Assembly (NCBI RefSeq): GCF_900099995.1
Contig: NZ_FNCZ01000005.1
Coordinates: 87,456-151,455 of the forward strand
Source: Winogradskyella thalassocola
GTDB taxonomy: Bacteria; Bacteroidota; Bacteroidia; Flavobacteriales; Flavobacteriaceae
Direction of reading: 5' to 3'
Length of the DNA stretch: 64,000 bases
The translations under genes and the position numbers were made by a program. The notes under the pieces are model-generated. The model ran no database searches. It saw only the letters and a program-made list of their open reading frames with translations, and was not told the origin of the DNA. Shown here one piece after another: positions 26,114 through 34,254 of the stretch; the first letter of the stretch is position 1; every line of letters starts with the position of its first letter.

Positions 26114-27475
26114 TTACTTGTTAATATACGTTGTCTTAATATTTACAAAGGCCAACATCCCTTCTTTAGATAATTCTCGACCATATCCTGAAATTTTTGT
26201 GCCACCAAAAGGTAGTCTAGGATCAGATTTTACCATCTCATTGATAAAAAAGCCACCATCTTCAATTTCTGAAATACGCTCTATCGCTGCTTCATAATCT
26301 GCAGTAAAAACCATAGTTCCCAATCCAAATTTAGAATTTGCTGCAGCTTGGTAAGCTTCATCTTCGGTTTTTACTTTCATAATAGCGGCAACGGGTCCAA
26401 ATGTTTCTTCTTTGAATACGGGCATTTCAGTAGTTACTTCGGTTAGAATTGTCGGTTCGTAATAAGCTCCATTTCTTTTATGACCTTTTATGACTTTAGC
26501 TCCTAAATCAATTGATTTTTGAACTTGTTTTTCTAAAGTTTCAGCTAAATCTTCACGAGCCAAACACGATATTGTGGTATCGTCTTCTAGTGGGTTACCG
26601 TATTTTAAATCCTTTACTTTAGATGTGAATCTTTCAATAAAATCATCATAAATATCTTCTACAACTATAAATCGCTTTGCGGCAATACAACTTTGTCCGG
26701 AGTTTTGCATTCTCGCTTTAACGATAGTGTCTATATATTTCTCTAAATCCGCATCTTTTAAAATGATGCAAGCATTATTTCCTCCCAATTCTAAAAGGGA
26801 CGGCTTTAAATTTTTACCGGCAAGCTCTGCTATTTTTCGGCCTGCTTTTTCACTGCCAGTTAAGGAAACTGCTTTTACAATATCATTGCTCATAAGGTCT
26901 TCAATAGTCTCATGATCCGTAACTAGGGTTTGAAAACATCCTTTCGGGAACCCTGCATCTATAAATAGTTTTTCAATAGCAATGGCACAACCCGTAACAT
27001 TAGAAGCGTGTTTTAAAAGTGCCACATTTCCCGCTGTTAATGTCGGAATTGCAAATCTAAATACTTGCCAAAACGGATAATTCCAAGGCATAATAGCTAA
27101 CACACAGCCTAAAGGATCATAACTTATAAAACTCTCGTACGCTTCGGTTTCAATAAGATCATCTTCTAAAAATTGTTCTGCATTTTTGGAATAAAAGTCA
27201 ATAAGATAAGTGCATTTTTCAATTTCAGCTTCACTTTCAAGAATTGGTTTTCCCATTTCTTCAGTCATAAGTTGACTTAAATACTGCTTATTTTTAAATA
27301 CTTCGTTAGCCAAATTTTGTAATAATTCAATACGACCCTCAATTTCAAATTGTTTCCAAGTTTTAAAAGTTGAATCTGCTAATTCAAGTTTATCTTCTAA
27401 TAGGGGTTTTGAATCTTGTTTATAGGTTCCAAGATGATTTCCGTTATAAGGATTGTATGTTTTTATAGATTTCAT
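26114..27475 (-). CDS. NAD(P)-dependent aldehyde dehydrogenase, succinate-semialdehyde type
   Basis: An ALDH superfamily enzyme of 453 aa. The nucleophilic Cys is in NSGQSCIAAKRF (about residue 262), the general base Glu in LELGGNNACIIL, the cofactor region is PWNYPFWQVFR and GSEKAGRK, and PFGGTKISGYGRE is near the end. This length and pattern fit the short GabD/YneI-like succinate-semialdehyde dehydrogenases. The annotated start is ATG at 27475 (MKSIKTYNPYNG). An in-frame upstream ATG adds 13 atypical residues and is unlikely. Confidence 0.9.
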   Translation of the reverse strand: MKSIKTYNPYNGNHLGTYKQDSKPLLEDKLELADSTFKTWKQFEIEGRIELLQNLANEVFKNKQYLSQLMTEEMGKPILESEAEIEKCTYLIDFYSKNAEQFLEDDLIETEAYESFISYDPLGCVLAIMPWNYPFWQVFRFAIPTLTAGNVALLKHASNVTGCAIAIEKLFIDAGFPKGCFQTLVTDHETIEDLMSNDIVKAVSLTGSEKAGRKIAELAGKNLKPSLLELGGNNACIILKDADLEKYIDTIVKARMQNSGQSCIAAKRFIVVEDIYDDFIERFTSKVKDLKYGNPLEDDTTISCLAREDLAETLEKQVQKSIDLGAKVIKGHKRNGAYYEPTILTEVTTEMPVFKEETFGPVAAIMKVKTEDEAYQAAANSKFGLGTMVFTADYEAAIERISEIEDGGFFINEMVKSDPRLPFGGTKISGYGRELSKEGMLAFVNIKTTYINK

Positions 27476-27587
27476 AATAATAAATATATTTTCAAATTTA
27501 AACAGGTTAAGCAAATTGTGTTAGTTCTATTACTTAAATGTTTGACGCTAATAATTAATAGCATTACAGCTAATATCAATATCTAAA

Positions 27588-27622
27588 GAGCTAAGCTTTC
27601 ATTGGGGTTAGATATATCTTTG
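27588..27622 (+). promoter_or_regulatory. Putative stress-type promoter of the ytxH-like operon
   Basis: GAGCTAA at 27588-27594 lies 27 bp (start to start) ahead of TATCTTTG at 27615-27622, which fits the -7 consensus TAnnTTTG. There is no TTG at the housekeeping -33 distance. The same GAGCWAA/27-bp/-7 arrangement occurs ahead of the hemerythrin and DUF1328 genes. Confidence 0.5.
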
Positions 27623-27670
27623 TAATACAGCAACGTGCTGAACATTAAAATTAATAAAAAACATATCATC

Positions 27671-28003
27671 ATGAGTAATAACGGAAATACAGTTTTAGGA
27701 ATATTAGCAGGAACAGCAGTAGGAGCAGTCTTAGGAATTTTATTCGCACCAGATAAAGGTAGCGTCACAAGACAACGAATTGCAGAAGAAGCAGCAACGA
27801 AACGAGACTTAATGGCTGAAAAAGCAACTGAGTTAAGAGATTCTTTAGGTAATACTATTGCATCACAGAAAGAAAATTTAGATCAACAAGTAGACTATAT
27901 TGTTTCTAATGCGAGTTATAAAGCAGAAGATGTGATTACTACACTTGAGTCTAAATTAAAAGACTTAAAAGAAAAGAATAAAACTTTACAGAAAAAAGCA
28001 TAA
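27671..28003 (+). CDS. YtxH domain-containing general stress protein
   Basis: A 110-aa protein with an N-terminal glycine-rich transmembrane segment (GNTVLGILAGTAVGAVLGILFAP) followed by DKGSVTRQRIAEEA and a long charged coiled coil. This is the YtxH pattern (PF12732) of membrane-anchored stress proteins. The start is ATG at 27671; an earlier in-frame ATG (27635) falls just past the promoter and gives an implausible N-terminus. It is the first gene of a compact three-gene unit with a holin-like and a DUF6327-like gene. Confidence 0.85.
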   Translation: MSNNGNTVLGILAGTAVGAVLGILFAPDKGSVTRQRIAEEAATKRDLMAEKATELRDSLGNTIASQKENLDQQVDYIVSNASYKAEDVITTLESKLKDLKEKNKTLQKKA

Positions 28004-28006
28004 TCC

Positions 28007-28354
28007 ATGAGTGTATTTAATGACATAAATCACACCACAGAAAAAGCTTCTCATATTGGTGAGCGCTATATTAGAGCGTCTCACCAATATTTTAAGTTGA
28101 AGATTTTTCAGCAGTTAACCCTTTCACTAAGCTTAGTGACTAAGGTTTTAGCTGTTGGTAGTCTCTTGTTTGCAGGATTAGTTTTCTTGTCTATTGCAGG
28201 AGCTTTAGAATTGGGTAATACTCTAAATAGTTATTCATTGGGATTCTTGTTAGTTGGTCTTATTTACGTAGTGATTTCGATTTTAATCTATTTACTTAGA
28301 GTTAAATTCAATGCGTATATTATAAAGAAAGTTGGACTTAAATTTTTTAATTAA
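28007..28354 (+). CDS. Phage holin superfamily III-like (PF07332-type) membrane protein
   Basis: A 115-aa protein with two strong transmembrane helices (about residues 44-66 and 76-97), a polar N-terminus and a short basic tail. This size and topology fit the putative Actinobacteriophage holin superfamily III/YqjE group, which in bacteria accompanies YtxH-like stress proteins and is not lytic. It starts 3 bp after the ytxH stop and is probably translated from the same message. Confidence 0.7.
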   Translation: MSVFNDINHTTEKASHIGERYIRASHQYFKLKIFQQLTLSLSLVTKVLAVGSLLFAGLVFLSIAGALELGNTLNSYSLGFLLVGLIYVVISILIYLLRVKFNAYIIKKVGLKFFN

Positions 28355-28355
28355 A

Positions 28356-28562
28356 ATGAAAACATATACTACATTTAAAGAAATAGAGAACGATTTAACA
28401 CGTCATAAGTTAGAGCGCGATATTGCTTGGGAGGAACTTAAATTGATTAAAACGGAATATAAACAAGATTTAGAACCTCTGAACTGGATCAGCACAGCCT
28501 TAAAATTAACAGGAAAATACAGTTTTATCGCAATGATTAGAAACTGGCTTTTTAAAAGGTAA
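28356..28562 (+). CDS. DUF6327-like small protein, 68 aa
   Basis: Starting at ATG 28356 (MKTYTTFKEIENDLTRHKLERDIAWEELK), 1 bp after the holin-like stop, this soluble helical protein ends with a weakly hydrophobic helix and a basic FKR tail. It resembles DUF6327 proteins found in the same ytxH/holin context in flavobacteria (from memory). An in-frame ATG at 28332 would overlap the preceding gene and is not preferred. The function is unknown. Confidence 0.65.
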   Translation: MKTYTTFKEIENDLTRHKLERDIAWEELKLIKTEYKQDLEPLNWISTALKLTGKYSFIAMIRNWLFKR

Positions 28563-28806
28563 GTTTGCTTCACCTAAACTTTAGCATTGGCGATCTATCG
28601 AAAGATGCTATTTTCTCTCCAAAATTCTTCAATTAGGCTGTGAAAATTTCCTAGTTTAATAAAGAATAGTCCCTATGTTGTTTGGGCTGATAATAATTTA
28701 TATCAATTTTTTGTTGAATTATGACTTGTTTGCGTCATGTATGTCAATATGTATAAAGCATAACTATAGAAAGACCATGTCATAACAGTTAACTTTTCAA
28801 TTATAT

Positions 28807-28841
28807 GAGCAAATGAGAGTTTGTTTCTATAATTAGCTTTG
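28807..28841 (+). promoter_or_regulatory. Putative stress-type promoter of the hemerythrin gene
   Basis: GAGCAAA (28807-28813), within ATATGAGCAAAT, lies exactly 27 bp ahead of TAGCTTTG (28834-28841). The same 12-mer ATATGAGCAAAT occurs ahead of the DUF1328 gene at the same distance. The rest of the 316-bp gap 28563-28878 holds no gene that I can support. Confidence 0.5.
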
Positions 28842-28878
28842 TTGTGCAACAGTATAAATCAGCCAAAATCAAGTAATT

Positions 28879-29313
28879 ATGAATATATATGAAGCTATTA
28901 GGAAAGATCACGACATTCAACGGGATTTATTGGATAAGTTAGTAGACACCTCTGGTGATACCAAAATACGACACGATTTATTTAAAGAGTTACGTAAAGA
29001 ATTAACGCTTCATGCTAATGCAGAGGAGCGTCATTTTTATAAACCTTTAATTCCTACAGATATGATGCAAGAGCATGCGCGACATGGTATAGCAGAGCAT
29101 CATGAAATTGATGAACTTATTGAGCAGTTAGAAAAAACAGAAATGGATTCATCTGCATGGTTAAAAATTGCGAAAGATTTGAAGCATAAGGTGGAGCATC
29201 ATTTAGAAGATGAAGAACATAGCTTTTTTCAACTATCGGGCAAAGTCTTTAATGAAAAGGAAAAACAGACATTGGCCACCAAATATAATGCTTACATGGA
29301 AGCGCATAGGTAA
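28879..29313 (+). CDS. Hemerythrin HHE domain-containing protein
   Basis: A four-helix HHE protein of 144 aa that should bind a di-iron centre for O2, NO or stress sensing. Candidate ligands are H11 (AIRKDHDIQ), HANAEERHFYKPL (His and Glu), HGIAEHHEID and KVEHHLEDEEHSFF. It has no signal peptide or fused domain. It is alone in its unit, with a terminator right after it, but sits within the 27.6-30.4 kb stress cluster and shares its promoter-like motif. Confidence 0.92.
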   Translation: MNIYEAIRKDHDIQRDLLDKLVDTSGDTKIRHDLFKELRKELTLHANAEERHFYKPLIPTDMMQEHARHGIAEHHEIDELIEQLEKTEMDSSAWLKIAKDLKHKVEHHLEDEEHSFFQLSGKVFNEKEKQTLATKYNAYMEAHR

Positions 29314-29334
29314 CATTAATATACTTAGAATAAG

Positions 29335-29368
29335 AGCTATCTTTTTAATTAAAAGGATAGCTTTTTTT
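29335..29368 (+). terminator. Terminator after the hemerythrin gene
   Basis: An AGCTATC.TTTT / AAAA.GATAGCT stem is followed by seven T, 20 bp after the stop codon. Confidence 0.85.
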
Positions 29369-29477
29369 ATTTCTATAAGACTGATATTCAATAATAGCCA
29401 ATTGTATCAATCATACTTTTCTTAAAATATGTTAAGATTTTAGTCTGTATTTAATTGCGTTAATTTCTTCAGTAATT

Positions 29478-29512
29478 GAATTAATCAACCCTTAATAAGA
29501 TGACTACTTTTG
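29478..29512 (+). promoter_or_regulatory. Putative promoter of the PA2169-like gene
   Basis: TACTTTTG (29505-29512) matches TAnnTTTG. GAATTAA at 29478-29484, exactly 27 bp ahead, matches 5 of 7 positions of the GAGCWAA element seen at three neighbouring stress genes. The evidence is weaker than for those. Confidence 0.35.
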
Positions 29513-29597
29513 AGTATCAATTAGTGCTAATAACACTATCGATGTAAAAAGGTAAGCATCTAACAAAAATTACCTTAAAATTAAAATTCAAAAAAAA

Positions 29598-30047
29598 ATG
29601 GCAACATACACAGAAGAAGTAGGAAATAGACTTAACGGTTTATTAGAGAAAAATTACGATGCAGAAAAAGGGTATACAAAAGCTGCGGAAAACACAAAAC
29701 ATTCCGGCTTAAGAACTTTTTTCAATAGAAAAGCATTAGAAAGAAAAACCTTTGGACACGATCTTAAATCAGAGATTAGAGCTTTTGGACAAGACGTGGA
29801 TAAAGGAGGAAGTTTTACTGGCGCAGCGCATAGAACATGGATGGACGTTAAAGCTATGTTTTCAGCCGATAATGAAGAATCAATGTTAGAGGAAGCTATT
29901 AGAGGTGAAAAAGCGAGTGTAAATGAGTATGATGAGGTATTGCAAGAAGCAAGTTTACCTAGTAGTACAAAATCAATCTTGTTATCACAGAAACATCAAA
30001 TTGAATCGGATTTATCGAAAGTTAAATCTTTAGAGAATTTAAAATAG
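29598..30047 (+). CDS. PA2169/DUF2383 family four-helix-bundle protein
   Basis: A ferritin-like four-helix protein of 149 aa: LNGLLEKNYDAEKGYTKAAE, then LRTFFNRKALERKTFGHDLKSEI, GSFTGAAHRTWMDVKAMF, and EEAIRGEKASVNEYDEVL. This is the TIGR02284/DUF2383 pattern. Members are linked to stress and stationary phase, and their chemistry is not established. It is monocistronic, with a terminator 30 bp downstream. Confidence 0.88.
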   Translation: MATYTEEVGNRLNGLLEKNYDAEKGYTKAAENTKHSGLRTFFNRKALERKTFGHDLKSEIRAFGQDVDKGGSFTGAAHRTWMDVKAMFSADNEESMLEEAIRGEKASVNEYDEVLQEASLPSSTKSILLSQKHQIESDLSKVKSLENLK

Positions 30048-30078
30048 AATTTAAATTCTAAATCTTAAAACAAAAAAG

Positions 30079-30118
30079 AGAGCGTAATCTATATTTTAGA
30101 ATACGCTCTTTTTTTTTG
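30079..30118 (+). terminator. Terminator after the PA2169-like gene
   Basis: A perfect AGAGCGTA / TACGCTCT stem is followed by nine T. Confidence 0.9.
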
Positions 30119-30162
30119 AAAGACTATGAGATCTAGTAATCTGGTTAAGATCAATAGCATAT

Positions 30163-30197
30163 GAGCAAATCTATTACGGAATTATAAGCCATCTTTG
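30163..30197 (+). promoter_or_regulatory. Putative stress-type promoter of the DUF1328 gene
   Basis: GAGCAAA (30163-30169), within ATATGAGCAAAT, lies exactly 27 bp ahead of CATCTTTG (30190-30197), a one-mismatch -7 box. The arrangement repeats that of the hemerythrin gene. Confidence 0.5.
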
Positions 30198-30244
30198 TAA
30201 GGAAGGTTAGAAGTACTAATCTATTAACTAAAAACCAAATAATT

Positions 30245-30406
30245 ATGTTACGTTGGACAATCACATTCGTTATAATAGCATTAATCGCAGCCGTTCTAGG
30301 ATTCGGAGGAATTGCAGGAGCAGCAGCAGGAATAGCTAAAATCGTCTTCTTTATATTTATAGTACTTTTTGTACTGTCTCTATTAAAAGGGGTGGTAAAG
30401 AAATAA
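30245..30406 (+). CDS. DUF1328 family small membrane protein, 53 aa
   Basis: The protein begins [20 protein letters not shown] and continues [20 protein letters not shown], ending GVVKK. This is the DUF1328 (YtjA-like) family: two hydrophobic helices around a [12 protein letters not shown] hinge. Members are induced by stress in several bacteria and the function is unknown. The ATG and TAA are clear, a shared stress-type promoter motif lies upstream and a terminator follows. Confidence 0.92.
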   Translation: MLRWTITFVIIALIAAVLGFGGIAGAAAGIAKIVFFIFIVLFVLSLLKGVVKK

Positions 30407-30429
30407 CTCAGGATATAAATTTATAAAAT

Positions 30430-30470
30430 AAAATAGCCATAGAAATTTTTATTTCCATGGCTATTTTTTT
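30430..30470 (+). terminator. Terminator after the DUF1328 gene
   Basis: An AAATAGCCAT / ATGGCTATTT stem is followed by a T-run. The A-rich left arm could also serve the convergent lipoprotein gene at 30485. Confidence 0.88.
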
Positions 30471-30484
30471 ATGCTCTAATTCTA

Positions 30485-30964
30485 TCATTCAACGCGTTTA
30501 TAGTTTTCAGAATAAATTTTATTACCATCTTCATCTATCTCAATTTGTTCAAAACGATCTTCAGATAATTCGAGCTTAAAATTAAACTCTTGTTGTTCTT
30601 CTATAATCTCATTCATAAAAGCAGAACCGAACTCTAAAACTTCGGTTAAACCATCATCGTTATAATTATAAGAACCGTATCCGAAAAATTCAATGGAATC
30701 GGTTTTTAAAAGTTTACACCACATTACCTTACTATCGGTGTACATTTTAATTTGTCTTGAGATCGTATTATTAGAAAATGAATCTAACACCACATTATCT
30801 TTATAATTATAAAACCCAACGAGTTCCCAGGTGCCATTGAGGCCTTTTTTGTTAATTTCTGAAATTTCTTCCGTTTCAATATTTTCTGTAGCCTTTTGGT
30901 CTTGTTCTTTACAAGAAGATATAAACACCATAGCGAGACTTAAAACTAGTATTTTGTACGACAT
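30485..30964 (-). CDS. Lipoprotein with lipocalin-like domain, 159 aa
   Basis: Starting at ATG 30964, MSYKILVLSLAMVFISSCKEQ is a lipoprotein signal with Cys 18. The mature part, with LNGTWELVGFYNY, DSIEFFGYGSYNY and FNFKLELSEDRFEQIEID, looks like a small beta-barrel of lipocalin type (LxGTWELVG is the common motif). An upstream in-frame ATG adds nine residues and breaks the signal. It is monocistronic and convergent with the DUF1328 gene. The function is unknown. Confidence 0.7.
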   Translation of the reverse strand: MSYKILVLSLAMVFISSCKEQDQKATENIETEEISEINKKGLNGTWELVGFYNYKDNVVLDSFSNNTISRQIKMYTDSKVMWCKLLKTDSIEFFGYGSYNYNDDGLTEVLEFGSAFMNEIIEEQQEFNFKLELSEDRFEQIEIDEDGNKIYSENYKRVE

Positions 30965-31070
30965 AATTTCTAGGGTTTTACTATTAAACACCTTTAAATT
31001 ACGAAATTATAAACAGAAAGTGCTTAGATTCATAAAATTTATGACGCTATAATTACTGTTAATAACTTCG

Positions 31071-31102
31071 TTGTAAGGAATTGAACAAAAAACCTACTTT
31101 TG
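31071..31102 (+). promoter_or_regulatory. Promoter of trxB
   Basis: TTG at 31071-31073 and TACTTTTG at 31095-31102, with a 21-bp spacer, match the flavobacterial housekeeping consensus. This supports the ATG at 31126 as the start and argues against an in-frame TTG at 31081, which lies between the two boxes. Confidence 0.75.
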
Positions 31103-31125
31103 TTTTATATAATAAAATACAAAAT

Positions 31126-32109
31126 ATGTCTGATACAATTGAAAAAGTAAAGTGTTTAATTATAGGGTCTGGACCTGCAGGATACACAGCTGCAATTTAT
31201 GCGTCTAGAGCAAATATGTTTCCTGTTTTATATCAAGGGGAGCAGCCAGGTGGTCAATTAACGACAACTAATGATGTTGAGAATTTCCCAGGGTATCCTG
31301 ATGGCATCACAGGACCTGAAATGATGATACAATTACAGAAGCAAGCAGAACGGTTTGGAACAGATGTAAGACATGGTTGGATTACTAAGGTCGATTTTTC
31401 AGGTGATGTTCATAAAGCTTGGGTAAATGAAGAGAAAGAAATTCATGCCGATACGATTATAATTTCTACAGGTGCATCTGCAAAATATTTAAACTTACCT
31501 TCTGAACAAAAATATTTAAAATTAGGTGGTGGAGTATCCGCTTGTGCAGTTTGTGATGGATTCTTTTATAGAAATCAAGAAGTTGTGATTGTTGGAGCAG
31601 GAGATTCTGCTTGTGAAGAAGCTCATTATTTATCTAAACTTTGTAAAAAAGTAACCATGTTAGTGAGACGAGATGAATTTAGAGCCTCTAAAATCATGTC
31701 AAAACGCGTTAAAAACACAGAGAACATCGAAATATTATTCAACACAGAAACTGATGAGGTTTTGGGTGATGGACAAGTGGTAACTGGTGTTCGTGTAATT
31801 AATAATAAAACCAATGAAAAGCAGGATATTGAAGCTACTGGTTTCTTTGTCGCTATTGGTCATAAGCCTAATACAGATATTTTTAAAGACTATTTAGATC
31901 TAGATGAAACAGGCTATATTATTAATGCTGTACCAGGAACAAGTAAAACCAATGTAGAGGGTGTATTTGTAAGTGGTGATGCCGCAGATCATGTTTATAG
32001 GCAAGCTATTACTGCTGCAGGAACTGGTTGTATGGCTGCATTGGATGCAGAACGCTATTTGGCAGCTAAAGATTCTGATTTTGAGGTTGCGACCTCTAAT
32101 TATAATTAA
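31126..32109 (+). CDS. trxB: Thioredoxin-disulfide reductase
   Basis: FAD/NADPH enzyme that reduces thioredoxin. The N-terminal FAD motif is GSGPAG (residues 14-19), the redox-active pair C140-AV-C143 lies in CAVCDGFF, the NADPH-binding motif is VGAGDSACEEA and the second FAD motif is GVFVSGDAAD. The length of 327 aa from the ATG is typical. A consensus promoter precedes it and a strong terminator follows, so it is monocistronic. Confidence 0.97.
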   Translation: MSDTIEKVKCLIIGSGPAGYTAAIYASRANMFPVLYQGEQPGGQLTTTNDVENFPGYPDGITGPEMMIQLQKQAERFGTDVRHGWITKVDFSGDVHKAWVNEEKEIHADTIIISTGASAKYLNLPSEQKYLKLGGGVSACAVCDGFFYRNQEVVIVGAGDSACEEAHYLSKLCKKVTMLVRRDEFRASKIMSKRVKNTENIEILFNTETDEVLGDGQVVTGVRVINNKTNEKQDIEATGFFVAIGHKPNTDIFKDYLDLDETGYIINAVPGTSKTNVEGVFVSGDAADHVYRQAITAAGTGCMAALDAERYLAAKDSDFEVATSNYN

Positions 32110-32130
32110 ATTAATTATTACATATATTAT

Positions 32131-32163
32131 ATAGCCGAAGTTAAACACTTCGGCTTTTTTTTT
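32131..32163 (+). terminator. Terminator after trxB
   Basis: AGCCGAAG / CTTCGGCT stem followed by nine T. Confidence 0.93.
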
Positions 32164-32280
32164 GTTCAATAGTTAAAGTTTCATGATTGATAGGTTTTTA
32201 AAAAAAATCTCAATCATGACTTTTATCATAATTTAGAATGGTTTTTATGTAAATCTTTGCCGAAACATTTAAACACAATT

Positions 32281-32871
32281 ATGAAACATTCAATTAAATC
32301 CCCAGTATTCTTTTTAGCAGTTTTACTAAGTAGTCTATTTTCTTTTCAGGTTGCTTTATCTCAAAATTATATTTTAAGTAATTCTTCTTCTGTTTTAGAA
32401 GTGCATGGAACTTCGTCTTTACATGATTGGACATTAGAAACGGAAAAGCAATCAGGTAAAGCAGTTATCACAAACTCAGAGGACTTAGAGATTAGTAGTC
32501 TTAATTTTTCTGTTGAAGCAGAAAGTCTTAAAAGTGGTAAGTCATCAATGGATAAAAACACTTATAAAGCTTTAAACACCGATGATCATAAAACGATAGA
32601 CTTTAATCTTACAGCATTAAAAAACGTAACGAAATTATCTGATCAATCTTTCAAAGTATCTGCTTCAGGTAAAATGACTATTTCTGGTGTAACAAATTCA
32701 ATAACAATTGATATGACAGTGAAACTAGAAGGAAATAAGCTTTTACTTAATGGAGAAAAATCAATTAAAATGACTGATTTTGGAATTGATCCACCTAAAG
32801 CCTTATTAGGAACCATTAAAACAGGAAATGAAATTAAAATCGAATTCAAATCTGTATTTGAACAAAAATAA
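32281..32871 (+). CDS. YceI family periplasmic protein (first copy)
   Basis: A signal peptide (about residues 1-28, ending ALSQ) is followed by a YceI lipocalin-like domain: LEVHGTSSLHDWTLETEK, LNFSVEAESLKSGKSSMDKNTYKALNTDDHKTIDF and a C-terminal DFGIDPPKALLGTIKTGNEIKIEF. YceI proteins bind isoprenoid-type lipids in known examples. The start is ATG at 32281, an upstream TTG being ignored. It is followed after 39 bp by an outer-membrane protein gene, so the two are probably cotranscribed. Confidence 0.9.
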   Translation: MKHSIKSPVFFLAVLLSSLFSFQVALSQNYILSNSSSVLEVHGTSSLHDWTLETEKQSGKAVITNSEDLEISSLNFSVEAESLKSGKSSMDKNTYKALNTDDHKTIDFNLTALKNVTKLSDQSFKVSASGKMTISGVTNSITIDMTVKLEGNKLLLNGEKSIKMTDFGIDPPKALLGTIKTGNEIKIEFKSVFEQK

Positions 32872-32910
32872 ATAAAAATTAAAATCAACTTAAAATTAAA
32901 TTTATAAATT

Positions 32911-34188
32911 ATGAAATCAGTATTAAAACTCGTAACACTTGTCATGGTTTTGACAATGGGATATTCTATATCTGCACAAACTAAAAATCTAAGAGACTTT
33001 GACAATTACAGACAGCCAGACCAAAGAGGAGTAAATGTTTTTGAAGCAAAAAAAGACACTGTAACTGCTTTTGAAGAACTTCATGTTAGAATAGGAGGAT
33101 CATTTGCACTTCAGTACCAAGCCTTAGATAATGAGAATTCAGGTGTAACACCTTTATCAGAAGTAGGTAGTAACTTTAACTTAGCGACTGCTAATTTAGA
33201 TTTAGATGTGGCACTTTATGATGGTGTAAGTATGCACTTAAGAACATATTTATCTTCTAGACACCACCACGAACCTTATGTAAAAGGTGGTTATTTTAAA
33301 ATAGATAAATTAGATTTTATCTCTAAAGGATTTATGGAAGATCTTATGAAGCACACGACTATTAAAATTGGTCATATGGAGAATAACTATGGTGATGCAC
33401 ACTTTAGAAGAAGTGATAATGCACAAGCTATTCACAACCCATTTGTTGGAAACTTAATCATGGATTCATTTACAACAGAAGTTGGTGCAGAAGTATACTA
33501 TACAGCTGACAATGGATTTTTTGGGATGGTTGGATTCTCTAATGGTAAACTAAACCAAAGCACTACAATATCTGATGGTTCAACTGGTGGAGCTTCATTT
33601 TTGGCAAAATTAGGGTTCGATAAGCAAATCAATGATGATTTCAGATTTAGATTATCAGGATCTTTATATAACACAGGCTATGCACCAAATGTATATTTAT
33701 ATTCTGCAGATAGAGCAGGTTCTAGATATTATAACATTATGCAAGATGCTTCTGCAACTAGTGATAACTTTAGATCTGGTCGTTTTGATCCTGGTTTTAG
33801 AAATCAAATCACTGCAATTATGATTAACCCATTTGTAAAGTATGGTGGTTTAGAATTTTTTGGAACTGTTGAATTAGCTTCAGGGAAAGCGTTAGCAGAA
33901 GCAGACAGAAGAGATGCTAATCAATATGCTGGTGAGGTGATTTACAGATTTGGAGATACAGAAAACGTATACTTAGGTGCGCGTTATAATACGGTAAGTG
34001 CTGAATTAGCTAGTGGTGATGATGTTAGTGTAGATAGATTTCAGTTAGGTGCAGGTTGGTTTTTAACTCAAAATGTATTAATGAAAGCTGAATATGTAGT
34101 TCAAAAATATAAGGATTATCCAACAGGGAATCTTCTTGAGGACGGTCAGTTTGATGGACTTATGTTAGAAGCGGTGATAAGTTTTTAA
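32911..34188 (+). CDS. Outer-membrane beta-barrel (porin-like) protein
   Basis: A signal peptide (about residues 1-22, ending ISAQ) precedes a 425-aa protein with alternating amphipathic strands, aromatic girdles and a final strand ending LMLEAVISF, typical of outer-membrane barrels. It includes VRIGGSFALQYQALD, LATANLDLDVALYDGVSMHLRTYLSS and KIGHMENNYGDAHFRRSDN. No transport substrate can be inferred. It lies between two YceI genes and ends at a terminator. Confidence 0.8.
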   Translation: MKSVLKLVTLVMVLTMGYSISAQTKNLRDFDNYRQPDQRGVNVFEAKKDTVTAFEELHVRIGGSFALQYQALDNENSGVTPLSEVGSNFNLATANLDLDVALYDGVSMHLRTYLSSRHHHEPYVKGGYFKIDKLDFISKGFMEDLMKHTTIKIGHMENNYGDAHFRRSDNAQAIHNPFVGNLIMDSFTTEVGAEVYYTADNGFFGMVGFSNGKLNQSTTISDGSTGGASFLAKLGFDKQINDDFRFRLSGSLYNTGYAPNVYLYSADRAGSRYYNIMQDASATSDNFRSGRFDPGFRNQITAIMINPFVKYGGLEFFGTVELASGKALAEADRRDANQYAGEVIYRFGDTENVYLGARYNTVSAELASGDDVSVDRFQLGAGWFLTQNVLMKAEYVVQKYKDYPTGNLLEDGQFDGLMLEAVISF

Positions 34189-34203
34189 GGGTTAGTTTTT
34201 TAA

Positions 34204-34244
34204 AAAAGGCCTTCATCTTTTGGGATGAAGGTCTTATTTTTTTT
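34204..34244 (+). terminator. Terminator after the porin-like gene
   Basis: CCTTCATC / GATGAAGG stem with T-run. An ATG inside its right arm (34225) is in frame with the next gene but lies within the hairpin, so it is not taken as the start. Confidence 0.85.
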
Positions 34245-34254
34245 ATTTTTAATT

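Noticed and set aside
28563-28806. A gene in the gap upstream of the hemerythrin gene
   Set aside because: No open frame with a plausible start, composition or family was visible; only the promoter motif at its end is supported.
31081-31125. TTG-initiated N-terminal extension of trxB
   Set aside because: The TTG lies between the -33 and -7 boxes of the trxB promoter, and the added residues do not fit the FAD-binding domain that begins at the ATG 31126.
34225-34254. Longer start of the second YceI-like gene
   Set aside because: The ATG is in the right arm of the porin gene's terminator hairpin and would spoil the signal peptide.
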